Shown here one piece after another: positions 1-9,712 of a DNA stretch of 64,000 bases. A program made the position numbers and the translations under genes. This DNA comes from Dechloromonas denitrificans (GTDB taxonomy: Bacteria; Pseudomonadota; Gammaproteobacteria; Burkholderiales; Rhodocyclaceae): positions 496,001 to 560,000 of the forward strand of contig NZ_CP075187.1 of the NCBI RefSeq assembly GCF_020510665.1. Direction: 5' to 3'. A model generated the notes under the pieces. The model ran no database searches, was not told the origin of the DNA, and was given only the letters and a program-made list of their open reading frames with translations. Position 1 is the stretch's first letter. Each line of letters starts with the position of its first letter.

Positions 1-2
1 GT

Positions 3-485
3 TTTTCCGACAGCATCTGGCGGGCTTCCTCCCGGCTGGTCGGCAAGCCGAAGGCTTACCGCCGTTTTGCCCCGCCAGCGGGCACAGAGTTCTCGCTCGA
101 TACGCTGCACGGGGCGACGGTTGTCGCCGTCGAGGGAAGTCGCCAGATGGCCTACCTCGAACGCATCGCCGCAGCCCAGAAACTGAAGGTCAAAGGCGTG
201 CTTTCGCAGGCCGATGGGGTGGCCATGTTGCGCAAAGGCGAGGCGGATTTCGGTCTGTTTGTCACACTCATCGTCTATGCTTACCTGACCGAGCAAGGCA
301 GTGAAAAACTGGCATTCGTCGGTCCGCCGATGCATGAGCAGGGTTTGGGGGGCAGTGTGCATATCGCTTTGCCCAAGGGAAATGAAGCATTGCGCCTGGC
401 GGTCAATCAAGCCATGGCAGCCATGCGTTCCGACGGGAGCTATCACCGCATCGTGCGGCGCTCGTTCCCCTTCAGTCTCGATTAG
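3..485 (+). CDS. Periplasmic solute-binding protein, family 3 (3' part)
   Basis: The reading frame is open from the left edge of the window, so this is only the C-terminal part (about 160 residues) of a longer protein. The visible part resembles the second lobe of family 3 periplasmic binding proteins, with the segments GATVVAVEGS, DGVAMLRKGEADFGLF and a C-terminal ALRLAVNQAMAAMRSDGSY helix. Such proteins bind amino acids or other small solutes for ABC importers or for sensor proteins. It ends 9 bases before a membrane diguanylate cyclase, so it may deliver a ligand signal to that enzyme; this is inference. The ligand cannot be told from the sequence. Confidence 0.75.
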   Translation, partial: FSDSIWRASSRLVGKPKAYRRFAPPAGTEFSLDTLHGATVVAVEGSRQMAYLERIAAAQKLKVKGVLSQADGVAMLRKGEADFGLFVTLIVYAYLTEQGSEKLAFVGPPMHEQGLGGSVHIALPKGNEALRLAVNQAMAAMRSDGSYHRIVRRSFPFSLD

Positions 486-494
486 GGTGGGTTC

Positions 495-1790
495 GTGATT
501 TTTGGTCCCGATCATCGTTTCAGAGGATTCCGCGCCGGGCGATTCTTCGCCTTGCTGGCCGTCTTTTTCGTCTTCAGTTTTGGCGGGATGGTGCTGCTCG
601 TCGGCATGGATCAGCAACGCGTGCTCGATGCCACGATGCGCTTGCAGGATCAGACGGTGTCCGAAATCATTCGCCACCAGCGTCTGGCGCGCAATCTTGA
701 ACAGCTGCGCCAGGAAGGCGAGCGCGTCTTTGCCGCCAGTACGCCGCAAGCCCGGCAGCGCGCGATGTTCGTCGTGGCGCTGGTCGCCAGCCATCCGAGC
801 GTGCTTGAGCACCCGAAATCGGCCGAACTGGCCCGCCAGACAGAAATGTTCCTGAGCAACGCCCTGTCGCAATCGACCGATAACGCGGCCATCCTCGGCG
901 CCTATTACGAAGAGTGGGGGCGTTACGCCGCCCGGCTCAGCGTACTGGTCGATGATGTCTCGATCCAGGGCGTCAATCTGGTCAACACCGACTTGAACGA
1001 AGTGGCCGCCACGATGCGTCTGGCGCGCTACAAACTGGCGGCGGCGCTCGGGCTGGTCGGCCTGTTCCTGCTGATCTTCCTGATCCTGCTGCGCCAGCAT
1101 CTGATTCATCCCCTGCAAGTCATCGACCGCACCTTGTCCACCCTGAATGTCGATTCGCCGCCACCGGTTTTCGTTCCCTCGGCCATGAGCGAAATCCAGG
1201 CTGTCGAAGAGGCTATCGGCGAGTTGCACGCCTCGCTGCTCGAAAACGAAACGGCCAGGGTGTCGCTTGAACTGCTGGCCAACCAGGACGGCCTGACCGG
1301 GCTCTACAACCGGCGTCATTTCATGTCGCTGGCCGAAGCCGAAGTGGTTCGGGCACAGCGCTACCAGCGCTCGGTGGTGGTCGGCATGGCCGATCTGGAT
1401 AACTTCAAGAAGCTCAACGACACCTACGGGCATGCTGCCGGTGACGCCGTGCTGCGGGCGCTGGCCGCCCTGATGCGCGACAGCGTCCGGCAGTCCGATC
1501 TGGTCTGCCGCTACGGCGGGGAGGAGTTCGCCTTCGTCTTCCCGGAAAGTTCGCTGGCCGAGGCGCATGTGTTATCCGAGCGTTTCCGCCGGCGCTGCGC
1601 TTCCTTCGATATTCTCCTGCCGGACGGTCGTGAAATCTGCGTCACGACCAGCATCGGTCTGGCCGATGCCAGCGAATCGTCGCTCGAAGACGCCTTGCGG
1701 CGGGCCGATGCAGCCCTCTATGAAGCCAAGCGCCTGGGCCGGAACCAGGTCGTACTGGCCCAGGCCATGCCCCCGGAATCCGGTGCCTGA
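495..1790 (+). CDS. Membrane-bound diguanylate cyclase (GGDEF)
   Basis: Predicted to make cyclic di-GMP from two GTP at the inner membrane. A transmembrane helix near residues 18-38, a periplasmic stretch of about 140 residues and a second helix near 178-198 precede a C-terminal GGDEF domain starting near residue 265 (DGLTGLYNRRHF). The active site GGEEF is at residues 341-345. The product-inhibition site RxxD is intact at 332-335, exactly five residues before it, so the enzyme should be active and feedback-inhibited. The start is GTG at 495, just after the binding-protein gene. The periplasmic region has no recognised domain and could read the neighbouring binding protein. No EAL domain is present. 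Confidence 0.9.
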   Translation: MIFGPDHRFRGFRAGRFFALLAVFFVFSFGGMVLLVGMDQQRVLDATMRLQDQTVSEIIRHQRLARNLEQLRQEGERVFAASTPQARQRAMFVVALVASHPSVLEHPKSAELARQTEMFLSNALSQSTDNAAILGAYYEEWGRYAARLSVLVDDVSIQGVNLVNTDLNEVAATMRLARYKLAAALGLVGLFLLIFLILLRQHLIHPLQVIDRTLSTLNVDSPPPVFVPSAMSEIQAVEEAIGELHASLLENETARVSLELLANQDGLTGLYNRRHFMSLAEAEVVRAQRYQRSVVVGMADLDNFKKLNDTYGHAAGDAVLRALAALMRDSVRQSDLVCRYGGEEFAFVFPESSLAEAHVLSERFRRRCASFDILLPDGREICVTTSIGLADASESSLEDALRRADAALYEAKRLGRNQVVLAQAMPPESGA

Positions 1791-1793
1791 CTG

Positions 1794-2462
1794 ATGCAAG
1801 TGCTGATTGTCGAAGACGATCGTCCGATCGCCGAGAACCTGTACGATTTTCTGGAAGCGCGCGGTCACCAGTGCGATTTCGCCGCCTCGCTGGCCGAGGC
1901 CCGGCGCATCATCGCCGAATCGACCATCGATGTTGTCCTGCTCGACCGCAACCTGCCGGATGGCGATGGTGCCGATCTGGTGCGCAGCCTGCGGGCTGCC
2001 GGCGAAATGCTGCCGGTTTTGCTGTTGACCGCGAGAGACACGCTGGACGACAAGCTCGATGGCTTCGATGCCGGGGCCGATGACTATCTGATCAAGCCGT
2101 TCGCCCTCAAGGAAGTCGAGGCCCGTTTGCTGGCCCTGCAACGTCGCCGTGCGCCACGTAACGAGAGTGAGCGCTTGCAGCAGGGGCGGCTGAGTTTCGA
2201 TCCGGCGGCGCAGGAAGTCAGCATCGATCAGGTGGCGCTCCGCCTGCCGCCCAAGGCGATCCGTCTGGTCACGATGCTGCTGCAACAGCCGAATCGGGTC
2301 TTTTCGCGGCGCGAACTGGAGATCGCCGTCTGGGGGCAAGCGCAGGAATCGAGCGACAACCTGCGCAGCATCCTGCACACGATCCGCAAGGCGCTGGGTA
2401 CGAGCGGTGCCGTTGAAATCATCAATATGCACGGATTAGGCTACAAGCTTGTTTGCCACTGA
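1794..2462 (+). CDS. OmpR-family response regulator
   Basis: 222-residue two-component regulator. The receiver domain (about residues 1-115) has the acidic pair ED at 7-8, the phosphoacceptor Asp51 (LLDRNLPDGDG), Thr at LLLTAR and the conserved Lys in DYLIKPF. A winged-helix DNA-binding domain follows (about 125-220; LPPKAIRLV, FSRRELEIAVWG, HGLGYKL). Length and layout fit the QseB/PmrA/TctD type. The next gene is its probable kinase partner, starting 13 bases later. The gap to the upstream cyclase gene is 3 bases, so the genes 495-3759 probably form one transcript. Target genes are unknown. Confidence 0.93.
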   Translation: MQVLIVEDDRPIAENLYDFLEARGHQCDFAASLAEARRIIAESTIDVVLLDRNLPDGDGADLVRSLRAAGEMLPVLLLTARDTLDDKLDGFDAGADDYLIKPFALKEVEARLLALQRRRAPRNESERLQQGRLSFDPAAQEVSIDQVALRLPPKAIRLVTMLLQQPNRVFSRRELEIAVWGQAQESSDNLRSILHTIRKALGTSGAVEIINMHGLGYKLVCH

Positions 2463-2475
2463 ATCGGTGCCGAGC

Positions 2476-3759
2476 ATGCGTTTCCGGGTCGCCGCGGCGG
2501 TGGCGGCACTGGCCTTGCTGGTCATCCTGGCCCAGTCGGTGGCGATGTTCAGCCTGTTCGAGGAAAAAGAAGAGGAATTCATCGAAAGCCTGGTCACCCA
2601 GCAAATCGCACACAGCATGGAAGTCTGGGCCAGCGCCCCGGAAGCGGCCTATCCGCAGACACCGGACATGCAGTTGTTCCGCATTGCCAAGGGCGATGCC
2701 CTGCCGGCCGGCTTGCCCGGTCCGATCAGGCAACTGGCGGTCGGCAATCATGAGCTCTACCTTGATGGACGCGAGTTTCACGTGGCGGTGCGCGACGACC
2801 CGCTGGCCAGATTCATTCTGGTCTACGACGTGGAAGATCACGAAAACCGCTTGCGCGGCCTGCGCCTGATCACCCTGACCGCCGCCGTCCTGCTCGCCTT
2901 GCTCGTTTTGCTGGTGACCTACGTGCTGGCCGGGCGCGTGGTTGTCCGCCTGGAACACCTTGCCCGGCGGGTGGCCAACGGCTCCCCGGGGTCGCTGGTC
3001 GAACCGGGCATGGAGCGCGAGTTGCTGGCCATTGCCCATGCCATCGACGGTTACCGGGCGCAGCAGGAAGCGCAGCTTGAGCGCGAAAGGGATTTCGCCG
3101 CACACCTGTCGCACGAACTGCGGACGCCGCTCACCGCGATTCGTACCGATGCCGAAATGCTGGCCAGCCAGCCGGACCTGCCGGCCGGGGTCGGCAAGCG
3201 CGCTTTACGCATGATGGGCAGCGTCGACCGCGTCACCGCGCTGGCCGGCAGTCTGTTGCTGCTGGCCCGCGAAGCGCAGCCGGCCCTGCCGGAAAAGGTG
3301 CTGCTGCACGAAGCCGTGCAGGGCGTTTGGGATGCCTTGCAGCGGGCCACGCCGAGCACGCTGGAATTGACCCTCGATGTGCCGGCGGAATGTGTCGTAC
3401 TGGCCGATCCATCGCTGCTCGATCTGGTCCTGCGCAATGTGCTCGACAACGCGCTGCGCCATAGCCGGGCGGCGGCAGGCGGGCGCATTGCCTGCCGGCT
3501 GGACGGCATGCGCTTGTCGATTGTCGATTGCGGCGACGGTTTTGCGCCCGGCGAGCTGGCGCATGTTTTCGAACGTTTCTACAAAGGTGTGCAGGGCGGG
3601 CACGGTCTCGGCCTGGCGCTGGTCGATCATGTCTGCCGGGCCACCGGCTGGCAGGTAACGGCACAAAACACAGCGGGAGGCGGGGGCGAAGTCACCATCG
3701 ATTTCGGGGCCGCCCTCGATCGAAGTGGGCCACCGGGGCGCTGGCCGCCAGCTCACTAA
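2476..3759 (+). CDS. Two-component sensor histidine kinase (QseC/TctE type)
   Basis: Cognate kinase of the preceding regulator. An N-terminal transmembrane helix (about residues 3-25), a short periplasmic domain, a second helix near 140-160, a HAMP-like linker, the phosphoacceptor His213 in SHELRTPLTAI, an N-box (LDLVLRNVLDNALRHS) and the glycine-rich ATP lid (DCGDG, GHGLGLALV) follow in order. The frame is open further upstream (TTG at 2449, GTG at 2467). I chose ATG 2476 because it opens directly into the hydrophobic helix and avoids overlap with the regulator. The stimulus is unknown; the periplasmic domain is small and acidic (EEKEEEF). Confidence 0.9.
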   Translation: MRFRVAAAVAALALLVILAQSVAMFSLFEEKEEEFIESLVTQQIAHSMEVWASAPEAAYPQTPDMQLFRIAKGDALPAGLPGPIRQLAVGNHELYLDGREFHVAVRDDPLARFILVYDVEDHENRLRGLRLITLTAAVLLALLVLLVTYVLAGRVVVRLEHLARRVANGSPGSLVEPGMERELLAIAHAIDGYRAQQEAQLERERDFAAHLSHELRTPLTAIRTDAEMLASQPDLPAGVGKRALRMMGSVDRVTALAGSLLLLAREAQPALPEKVLLHEAVQGVWDALQRATPSTLELTLDVPAECVVLADPSLLDLVLRNVLDNALRHSRAAAGGRIACRLDGMRLSIVDCGDGFAPGELAHVFERFYKGVQGGHGLGLALVDHVCRATGWQVTAQNTAGGGGEVTIDFGAALDRSGPPGRWPPAH

Positions 3760-3815
3760 AACATCACGCCCGTTTGGCTAGAGTGGCGGCATCTTTTTGC
3801 CGACGCCTACCAACC

Positions 3816-5717
3816 ATGATGTTTCGAGCCCTGAACGGATCTGCCATGCGACTTTGGGGTCTGACGACCCTGCTGGCCATGGCCGTATTCCTTGTCACCC
3901 GCTGCGTACTACTGGCCCAGTCCATGCTGGTCAGCGACCAGCCGCTGGGTGTCCTGCTCGGCGGCCTGGCGCTGGGCTCGTGGCGCGATATTCCGGCGGC
4001 GGCTGTCGTCGCTTCGCCGTGGCTGCTGTTCGAACTGCTGCTCAAGCCAAGCTGGCGCGACCGCCTGCGTCGCCCGCTGTTCGGGCTGTACATCTTCACG
4101 CTGCTTTTCGTCGGCGTATCCGAAGGCATCTTCTGGGACGAATTCAGCGTCCGCTTCAATTTCATCGCGCTCGACTATCTGGTCTTCACCACCGAAGTCA
4201 TCGGCAATATCCGCGAGTCCTACCCGGTCGGCAAGATCGTCGCCGCACTGCTCGCCCTCTCGGCGCTGATCTTCTGGGCGCTGCGTCGTCCGTTCAAATC
4301 CGCCGTGGCCGCCGAAGCGCCGCGCGGCAGCCAGTTTGCCTGGGGCTTCAGCCTGCTGGTGCTGGTCTGGGTCGTGGCCTACAAGATGGCGCCGCCCGAA
4401 TTTTCACCGAACAACTTTGCCAACGAACTGGCCGATAACGGCTGGCGCAGCTTCCTCTGGGCGGCACGCCAGAACAAGCTGGATTACCGCCAGTTCTACG
4501 CCACCCGGCCGGATGCCGAAGTGATGGCCGACCTGCAGCGCCTGTCCGGCCACAGCCAGGTCAGCGCGACACTCGATGCCGGGCAAAAGACCGCCTACAA
4601 ACCGCTGAAAGCCGGCGGCAAGCAGCCGAACGTCGTCGTCGTGATGATGGAAAGCATGTCCGCCGAGTACATGGCGACTTTCGGCAACACCGAAAACCTG
4701 ACCCCGAACCTCGACCGTCTGGCTGGCGAAGGGCTGTTGTTCACACATCTCTACGCCGCCGGCACCCGGACGGTTCGCGGCCTGGAAGCGCTGTCGGCCG
4801 CCTTGCCGCCGTTGCCCGGCAAATCGGTCGTGCGTTGGCCGGACATCACCCGCCTCAACACGCTGGGCAGCGTGCTCGCCGCGCGTGGCTGGGCACCGCA
4901 CTTTCTCTACGGCGGCTACGGCATGTTCGACAACATGAACGGTTTCTTCGGCGCGCAGGGCTACAAGGTGACCGACCGGACCAATTTTCAGGATGGCCTG
5001 GTCCAATTCGAGAACATCTGGGGCGTCGCCGATGAACATCTGTTCGACCAGGTGCTGATCGACATGGACAAGGATGCTGCCGCCGGCAAGCCGTTCTACG
5101 CCCACATCATGACCGCCTCCAACCACATTCCCTTCACCTACCCGGATGGCCGGATCGACATTCCCTCGCCGGGCAAGCGCAACGGTGGCGTCAAGTACGC
5201 CGACTTCGCGGTCGGTCGCTTCATGGAAATGGCGCGCAAGAAAGACTGGTTCGACAACACCCTCTTCCTGTTTGTCGCCGACCACTGCGCCAGTAGCGCC
5301 GGCAAGAGCAAGATACCCGTTCATCGCTACCATATTCCGGCCATCGTCTATGCGCCCAAGCTGGTTGCCGCCAAGAAGGTCGATACGCTGGCCAGCCAGA
5401 TCGATCTGGCCCCGACGCTGCTGGCCATGCTCGGCCTGCAAGGCGACGACCATTTCATCGGGCGCGACATCCTGAGCACGCCGCCGGCAGAAGGCCGTGC
5501 CCTGCTGTCGACCTATCAGAACCTGGGTTATCTCAAGGGTGACACGATGACCGTGCTGCAGCCCAAGCGCAAGATCGAGACTTTCCGGATCAGTGCCGAC
5601 GGCAAGGAAGCGCAATTGATCCCGACCGATGCGCAGCAGGCCAGCGAAGCCGTCGCCTACTTTCAGGGCGCCGCCCTGTTGATGGAAAAGCACGGCACCA
5701 ACGGCAGCGCCCGCTAG
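3816..5717 (+). CDS. LTA-synthase-like sulfatase-family phosphoglycerol transferase
   Basis: A 633-residue inner-membrane protein with about five N-terminal transmembrane helices (residues 1-190) and a periplasmic alkaline-phosphatase/sulfatase-fold domain (about 270-600). Visible motifs are NVVVVMMESMSAEYM, TRTVRG with the probable catalytic Thr, and FVADHCAS with metal ligands. Relatives (LtaS, OpgB/MdoB) move phosphoglycerol from phosphatidylglycerol to an acceptor and release diacylglycerol. In a Gram-negative cell the acceptor is probably periplasmic glucan or another glycan, by inference. ATG 3816/3819 or 3846 may be the start, with no strong ribosome site at any. Downstream come a PAP2 phosphatase and DgkA, which would handle the lipid product. 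Confidence 0.85.
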   Translation: MMFRALNGSAMRLWGLTTLLAMAVFLVTRCVLLAQSMLVSDQPLGVLLGGLALGSWRDIPAAAVVASPWLLFELLLKPSWRDRLRRPLFGLYIFTLLFVGVSEGIFWDEFSVRFNFIALDYLVFTTEVIGNIRESYPVGKIVAALLALSALIFWALRRPFKSAVAAEAPRGSQFAWGFSLLVLVWVVAYKMAPPEFSPNNFANELADNGWRSFLWAARQNKLDYRQFYATRPDAEVMADLQRLSGHSQVSATLDAGQKTAYKPLKAGGKQPNVVVVMMESMSAEYMATFGNTENLTPNLDRLAGEGLLFTHLYAAGTRTVRGLEALSAALPPLPGKSVVRWPDITRLNTLGSVLAARGWAPHFLYGGYGMFDNMNGFFGAQGYKVTDRTNFQDGLVQFENIWGVADEHLFDQVLIDMDKDAAAGKPFYAHIMTASNHIPFTYPDGRIDIPSPGKRNGGVKYADFAVGRFMEMARKKDWFDNTLFLFVADHCASSAGKSKIPVHRYHIPAIVYAPKLVAAKKVDTLASQIDLAPTLLAMLGLQGDDHFIGRDILSTPPAEGRALLSTYQNLGYLKGDTMTVLQPKRKIETFRISADGKEAQLIPTDAQQASEAVAYFQGAALLMEKHGTNGSAR

Positions 5718-5726
5718 GGTTGCGGC

Positions 5727-6461
5727 ATGTCGCGGCGCTGGTTTCTCGGTCATGCAGCATGGCTGGCGGGCAGCGCCCTGGTGCTGCTCGCCGTATTCGA
5801 GCAAACCGGGCTGGACCTGACCCTGGCGCGTCCGTTCTACGACGCCGCCCTGCATGATTTTCCGCTGCGCCAGCACTGGCTGTTCGCGCCGGTTTTTTAC
5901 TACGGTTTCAAGTTCGCCGTACTGTCGAGCGCCGTCTTTGCCGCTGTCGGGTGTCTGCTCTGCCTGAGCGGCAAGGCCGACTGGCTGCCGAAACGCGCGG
6001 CCGCGCTGGCCCTGCTCGGGCTGGTCCTGATTCCCTCGGCGGTGGCCTTGCTCAAACTCAACACCAACCGGCATTGCCCGTGGGATCTGGCCGAGTTCGG
6101 CGGGTTTGCCCCCTACCTCGGGCTGCTCGCCGACATGCCGGGCGATATCGTGCGCGGCGTCTGTTTTCCGGCCTCGCATGCGGCCACCGGCTTCATGTGG
6201 CTGGCCCCCGCGCTGGCCCTGCAGACCGTATCGCCGCTTTGGTCACGCCGTGCCATCTGGCTGGCCTTGTTGCTTGGCACGGTGATGGGCCTGACCCGTC
6301 AGGCCCAGGGCGGGCATTTCATTTCACATACCTTGTGGTCGGCCTGGCTGGCCTGGGCGATCACGCTGGTCCTGGCCGCCGGGCTTGGCCTCGGCCGTGC
6401 CTCAACTGCTCGGCCAGAGCACGCAGGCCCAGACCGCCGCGGCGTTGAACAGGCTCAGTAA
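5727..6461 (+). CDS. PAP2-family membrane phosphatase
   Basis: A 244-residue membrane protein with about six hydrophobic helices and the three PAP2 signature blocks in order: KLNTNRHCPWD (a variant of KxxxxxxRP), PASHAAT with the catalytic His, and RQAQGGHFISHTLWS with the second His. Family members remove phosphate from phosphatidic acid, phosphatidylglycerol phosphate, undecaprenyl diphosphate or lipid A. The CPWD variant is common in a subgroup near lipid A phosphatases, but the substrate cannot be fixed here. It lies 9 bases after the phosphoglycerol transferase gene. Its last 60 bases overlap the 3' end of dgkA on the opposite strand, so the hydrophilic C-terminal tail is written antisense to dgkA. 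Confidence 0.85.
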   Translation: MSRRWFLGHAAWLAGSALVLLAVFEQTGLDLTLARPFYDAALHDFPLRQHWLFAPVFYYGFKFAVLSSAVFAAVGCLLCLSGKADWLPKRAAALALLGLVLIPSAVALLKLNTNRHCPWDLAEFGGFAPYLGLLADMPGDIVRGVCFPASHAATGFMWLAPALALQTVSPLWSRRAIWLALLLGTVMGLTRQAQGGHFISHTLWSAWLAWAITLVLAAGLGLGRASTARPEHAGPDRRGVEQAQ

Positions 6462-6782
6462 CACCGCCGCACTGCCCATATCCTTGGCACGCTTGGCCAG
6501 CTCGTGCTTTTCCGGCGAGGCCTTGTCCACCACCGCCTCGACGGCCGAGTTCAGGATTTCGACAATCAGGATCAGGATGATGCTGCCGATCAAAAGGGCG
6601 CGGTCGACACCGGTTTTGGCCAGAAAAAGGGCCAGCGGCACGGCCACGATGGCGAGCAGCACTTCTTCCCGAAAAGCCGCCTCGTTCTTCCACGCCGCCC
6701 CGAGGCCGTCGCGCGAATAGCCGAGGGCGTTCCACAGCCGGACAAAGCCTTTTTTCCCCTTGAATTGACTGGCGTCGCTCAT
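6402..6782 (-). CDS. dgkA: Diacylglycerol kinase
   Basis: A 126-residue integral membrane kinase that phosphorylates diacylglycerol to phosphatidic acid with ATP, recycling the lipid left by phosphoglycerol transfer. The family blocks are intact: FREEVLLAI, three hydrophobic helices, [17 protein letters not shown] (catalytic Glu and Asn) and [11 protein letters not shown]. The length matches E. coli DgkA (about 122). The start at 6782 overlaps the uvrA stop as ATGA, so it is translationally coupled to uvrA. A longer frame to 6839 exists, but its extra residues lie inside uvrA and do not look like DgkA. The 3' end runs 60 bases into the convergent PAP2 gene. Confidence 0.95.
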   Translation of the reverse strand: MSDASQFKGKKGFVRLWNALGYSRDGLGAAWKNEAAFREEVLLAIVAVPLALFLAKTGVDRALLIGSIILILIVEILNSAVEAVVDKASPEKHELAKRAKDMGSAAVLLSLFNAAAVWACVLWPSS

Positions 6783-9607
6783 GATTTTTTCTTGTCGAGT
6801 AATGGTTTGAGGAAGCGGCCGGTATGGCTGGCCTTGCACTTGGCAACCTGCTCTGGCGTGCCGGCAGCCAGAATCCGCCCGCCGCCGTCGCCGCCTTCCG
6901 GCCCGAGATCGACAATCCAGTCGGCCGTCTTGATCACGTCGAGATTGTGCTCGATGACGACGATGGTATTGCCGTTGGTCGCCAGCCGCTGCAGCACGCT
7001 GAGCAGCATCTCGATATCCTGGAAATGCAGGCCGGTGGTCGGCTCGTCAAGAATGTACAGCGTCCGTCCGGTGTCGCGCTTGGAGAGTTCGAGCGCCAGC
7101 TTGACGCGCTGCGCTTCGCCGCCCGAGAGCGTCGTTGCGCTCTGGCCGAGCGTGATGTAACTGAGGCCGACATCGACCAGCGTCTGCAACTTGCGGGCGA
7201 TGACCGGCACGGCATCGAAGAACTCACGCGCCTGCTCGACCGTCATGCCGAGAATGTCGTGGATGTTCTTGCCCTTGTAGTTGATTTCCAGCGTTTCGCG
7301 GTTGTAGCGCTTGCCGTGGCAAACGTCGCACGGCACGTAGATGTCGGGCAGGAAATGCATCTCAACCTTGATCATGCCGTCGCCCTGGCACGCCTCGCAG
7401 CGCCCGCCCTTGACGTTGAAACTGAAGCGGCCCGGCCCGTAGCCGCGGGCGCGCGATTCCGGCACCTGCGAAAAAAGATCGCGGATCGGCGTCAGCAAGC
7501 CGGTGTAGGTCGCCGGGTTGGAACGCGGCGTGCGTCCAATCGGCGCCTGATCGACGTTGATCACCTTGTCGAACAGCTCCAGCCCGGAAATTTCCTGGTG
7601 CGGCGCCGGTTCGCTGGTCGAGCCGTAAAGATGGCGGGCCGCCGCGGCGTACAGCGTGTCGTTGATCAGCGTCGACTTGCCCGAGCCGGAAACGCCGGTA
7701 ATGCAGGTCAGCAGGCCGCCGGGAATCTCCAGCGTGACATCTTTCAGGTTGTTGCCGTAGGCACCGACCACTTTCAGCTGCTTATCGGGATTTTGCGGTC
7801 GACGCGATTTCGGGAGCGAAATCGAGCGGCGTCCGGACAGGTAATCGCCGGTCATCGACAGCGGATTGGCCGCCACCTCGGCCGGTGTGCCTTCGGCGAC
7901 GATGGAACCGCCATGCACCCCGGCGCCGGGGCCGATGTCGATCACGTAATCGGCGGCGCGGATCGCGTCTTCGTCATGCTCGACGACGAGCACGGTATTG
8001 CCCATGTCGCGCAGGTTCTTCAGCGTTTCGAGCAGTCGGTCGTTGTCGCGCTGATGCAGGCCGATCGACGGTTCATCGAGCACATACATCACGCCGGTCA
8101 GCCCCGAGCCGATCTGCGAAGCCAGCCGAATGCGCTGCGCCTCGCCGCCCGACAGCGTTTCGGCCGAACGTTCGAGGCACAGGTAATCGAGGCCGACATT
8201 GATCAGGAAGGAGAGGCGGGCGGTGATTTCCTTGAGAATCTTGTCGGCGACCTGCGCCTTGGCGCCGGTCAGCGTCAGGCAATTGAAGTAATTGCGCGCC
8301 TCGCCGAGCGGCAGGCGACTGATTTCGTGCAGCGTCTTGGCGCCGACCCGGACGTGGCGTGCCTCAACCCGCAGGCGCGTGCCGCCACATTGCGGGCAGC
8401 CGGTGTTGCTGATGTATTTCGACAGTTCTTCGCGCACCGCCTGCGAATCGCTGCCGCGATAACGTCGCTCAAGATTGGGGATGATGCCTTCGAAAGTGTG
8501 GCTGCGGTCGAAGCGCGTGCCCTTGTCGTTGAGGTAGCGGAAATTGATTTCAGTCGCGCCGGAACCGTACAGGATCAACTGGCGCACCGCCTCGGGAAGT
8601 TGCTCGAAAGGCGTGTCGACCGAGAAATCGTAATGCGCGGCAATCGACTCGATGATCTGGAAATAAAACTGGTTCTTCTTGTCCCAGCCGCGAATGGCGC
8701 CGCCGGCCAGCGACAGCGCCGGATTGGTGACGACCCGCTTGGGATCGAAAAACTGGATTACGCCCAGTCCGTCGCACTTCGGGCAGGCGCCCATCGGATT
8801 GTTGAACGAGAAAAGACGCGGCTCCAGCTCCTGCAAGGCAAACGAGCAGACCGGGCAGGCAAACTTGGCGGAGAACATGTGTTCCGTGCCGCTGTCCATT
8901 TCCAGCGCCATGGCCCGGCCCTCGGCATGGCGCAAGGCGGTTTCGAACGACTCGGCCAGACGCTGGCGCATGTCGTCGCGCACCTTGAGGCGGTCGACCA
9001 CGACATCGACATTGTGTTTCTGCGACTTGGCCAGCTTCGGCACATCGTCGATCTCATAAACCGTGCCGTCGACCCGCACCCGCGCAAAACCCTGGGCGCG
9101 CAGTTCGGCAAACAGATCGACCTGCTCGCCCTTGCGATTGGCCACCACCGGCGCCAGGATCATCAGCTTGGTTTCAGCCGGCAGGGCCAGCACGGTATCG
9201 ACCATCTGCGACACCGTCTGCGCTTCGAGCGGCTGGTTGTGGTCCGGGCAATACGGCGTACCGGCGCGGGCGAACAGCAGGCGCAGGTAATCGTGGATTT
9301 CGGTCACCGTGCCGACGGTTGAACGCGGGTTGTGCGAGGTGGCCTTCTGCTCGATGGAAATGGCCGGCGACAAGCCTTCGATCAGATCGACATCCGGCTT
9401 TTCCATCAACTGCAGAAATTGCCGGGCGTAGGCCGAGAGCGATTCGACGTAGCGGCGCTGCCCCTCGGCATACAAGGTATCGAAGGCCAGCGACGATTTG
9501 CCTGAGCCGGAAAGCCCGGTGATCACGATCAGCTGATCGCGCGGCAGGTCGAGGTTGATGTTCTTCAGATTGTGGGTGCGCGCACCACGAATGCGGATGG
9601 TTTCCAT
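6779..9607 (-). CDS. uvrA: UvrABC excinuclease subunit A
   Basis: A 942-residue damage-recognition ATPase of nucleotide excision repair, close to the usual 940. It has two ABC cassettes: the first Walker A is GLSGSGKSS near residue 31 and the second GVSGSGKST near 640. The signature LSGGEAQR appears in both halves, and zinc-binding cysteine pairs CPVC, CPKC and CEAC are present. The first residues [16 protein letters not shown] are typical. A LexA box lies 69 bases upstream, so SOS induction is expected. dgkA is coupled downstream by a 4-base overlap. Confidence 0.99.
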   Translation of the reverse strand: METIRIRGARTHNLKNINLDLPRDQLIVITGLSGSGKSSLAFDTLYAEGQRRYVESLSAYARQFLQLMEKPDVDLIEGLSPAISIEQKATSHNPRSTVGTVTEIHDYLRLLFARAGTPYCPDHNQPLEAQTVSQMVDTVLALPAETKLMILAPVVANRKGEQVDLFAELRAQGFARVRVDGTVYEIDDVPKLAKSQKHNVDVVVDRLKVRDDMRQRLAESFETALRHAEGRAMALEMDSGTEHMFSAKFACPVCSFALQELEPRLFSFNNPMGACPKCDGLGVIQFFDPKRVVTNPALSLAGGAIRGWDKKNQFYFQIIESIAAHYDFSVDTPFEQLPEAVRQLILYGSGATEINFRYLNDKGTRFDRSHTFEGIIPNLERRYRGSDSQAVREELSKYISNTGCPQCGGTRLRVEARHVRVGAKTLHEISRLPLGEARNYFNCLTLTGAKAQVADKILKEITARLSFLINVGLDYLCLERSAETLSGGEAQRIRLASQIGSGLTGVMYVLDEPSIGLHQRDNDRLLETLKNLRDMGNTVLVVEHDEDAIRAADYVIDIGPGAGVHGGSIVAEGTPAEVAANPLSMTGDYLSGRRSISLPKSRRPQNPDKQLKVVGAYGNNLKDVTLEIPGGLLTCITGVSGSGKSTLINDTLYAAAARHLYGSTSEPAPHQEISGLELFDKVINVDQAPIGRTPRSNPATYTGLLTPIRDLFSQVPESRARGYGPGRFSFNVKGGRCEACQGDGMIKVEMHFLPDIYVPCDVCHGKRYNRETLEINYKGKNIHDILGMTVEQAREFFDAVPVIARKLQTLVDVGLSYITLGQSATTLSGGEAQRVKLALELSKRDTGRTLYILDEPTTGLHFQDIEMLLSVLQRLATNGNTIVVIEHNLDVIKTADWIVDLGPEGGDGGGRILAAGTPEQVAKCKASHTGRFLKPLLDKKKS

Positions 9608-9675
9608 CGCTGTTCTAACCGGCTGGGGTGAAAGCGGGAACTATACGCAAAACAGCCGGCGATTGCACCGTCAAA

Positions 9676-9691
9676 CTGTATGAACATACAG
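9676..9691. promoter_or_regulatory. LexA (SOS) box upstream of uvrA
   Basis: CTGTATGAACATACAG is a perfect match to the LexA consensus CTGT-N8-ACAG and is itself nearly palindromic. It sits in the gap between the upstream lipoprotein gene stop (9713) and the uvrA start (9607), where a uvrA promoter is expected. uvrA is a classical LexA target, so the site fits both by sequence and by context. Confidence 0.92.
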
Positions 9692-9712
9692 CTTGGCGGT
9701 GCCGCCGGACGA

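Noticed and set aside
3790..3806. Terminator before the LtaS-like gene
   Set aside because: CGGCA/TGCCG is only a 5-bp stem with the T-run inside the loop rather than after it.
4404..6179. 591-codon frame antisense to the LtaS-like and PAP2 genes
   Set aside because: The shadow translation has no recognisable motif, and both sense genes have complete catalytic blocks.
6824..9322. 832-codon open frame antisense to uvrA
   Set aside because: It mirrors the GC-biased third positions of uvrA, has no family resemblance, and uvrA itself is certain.
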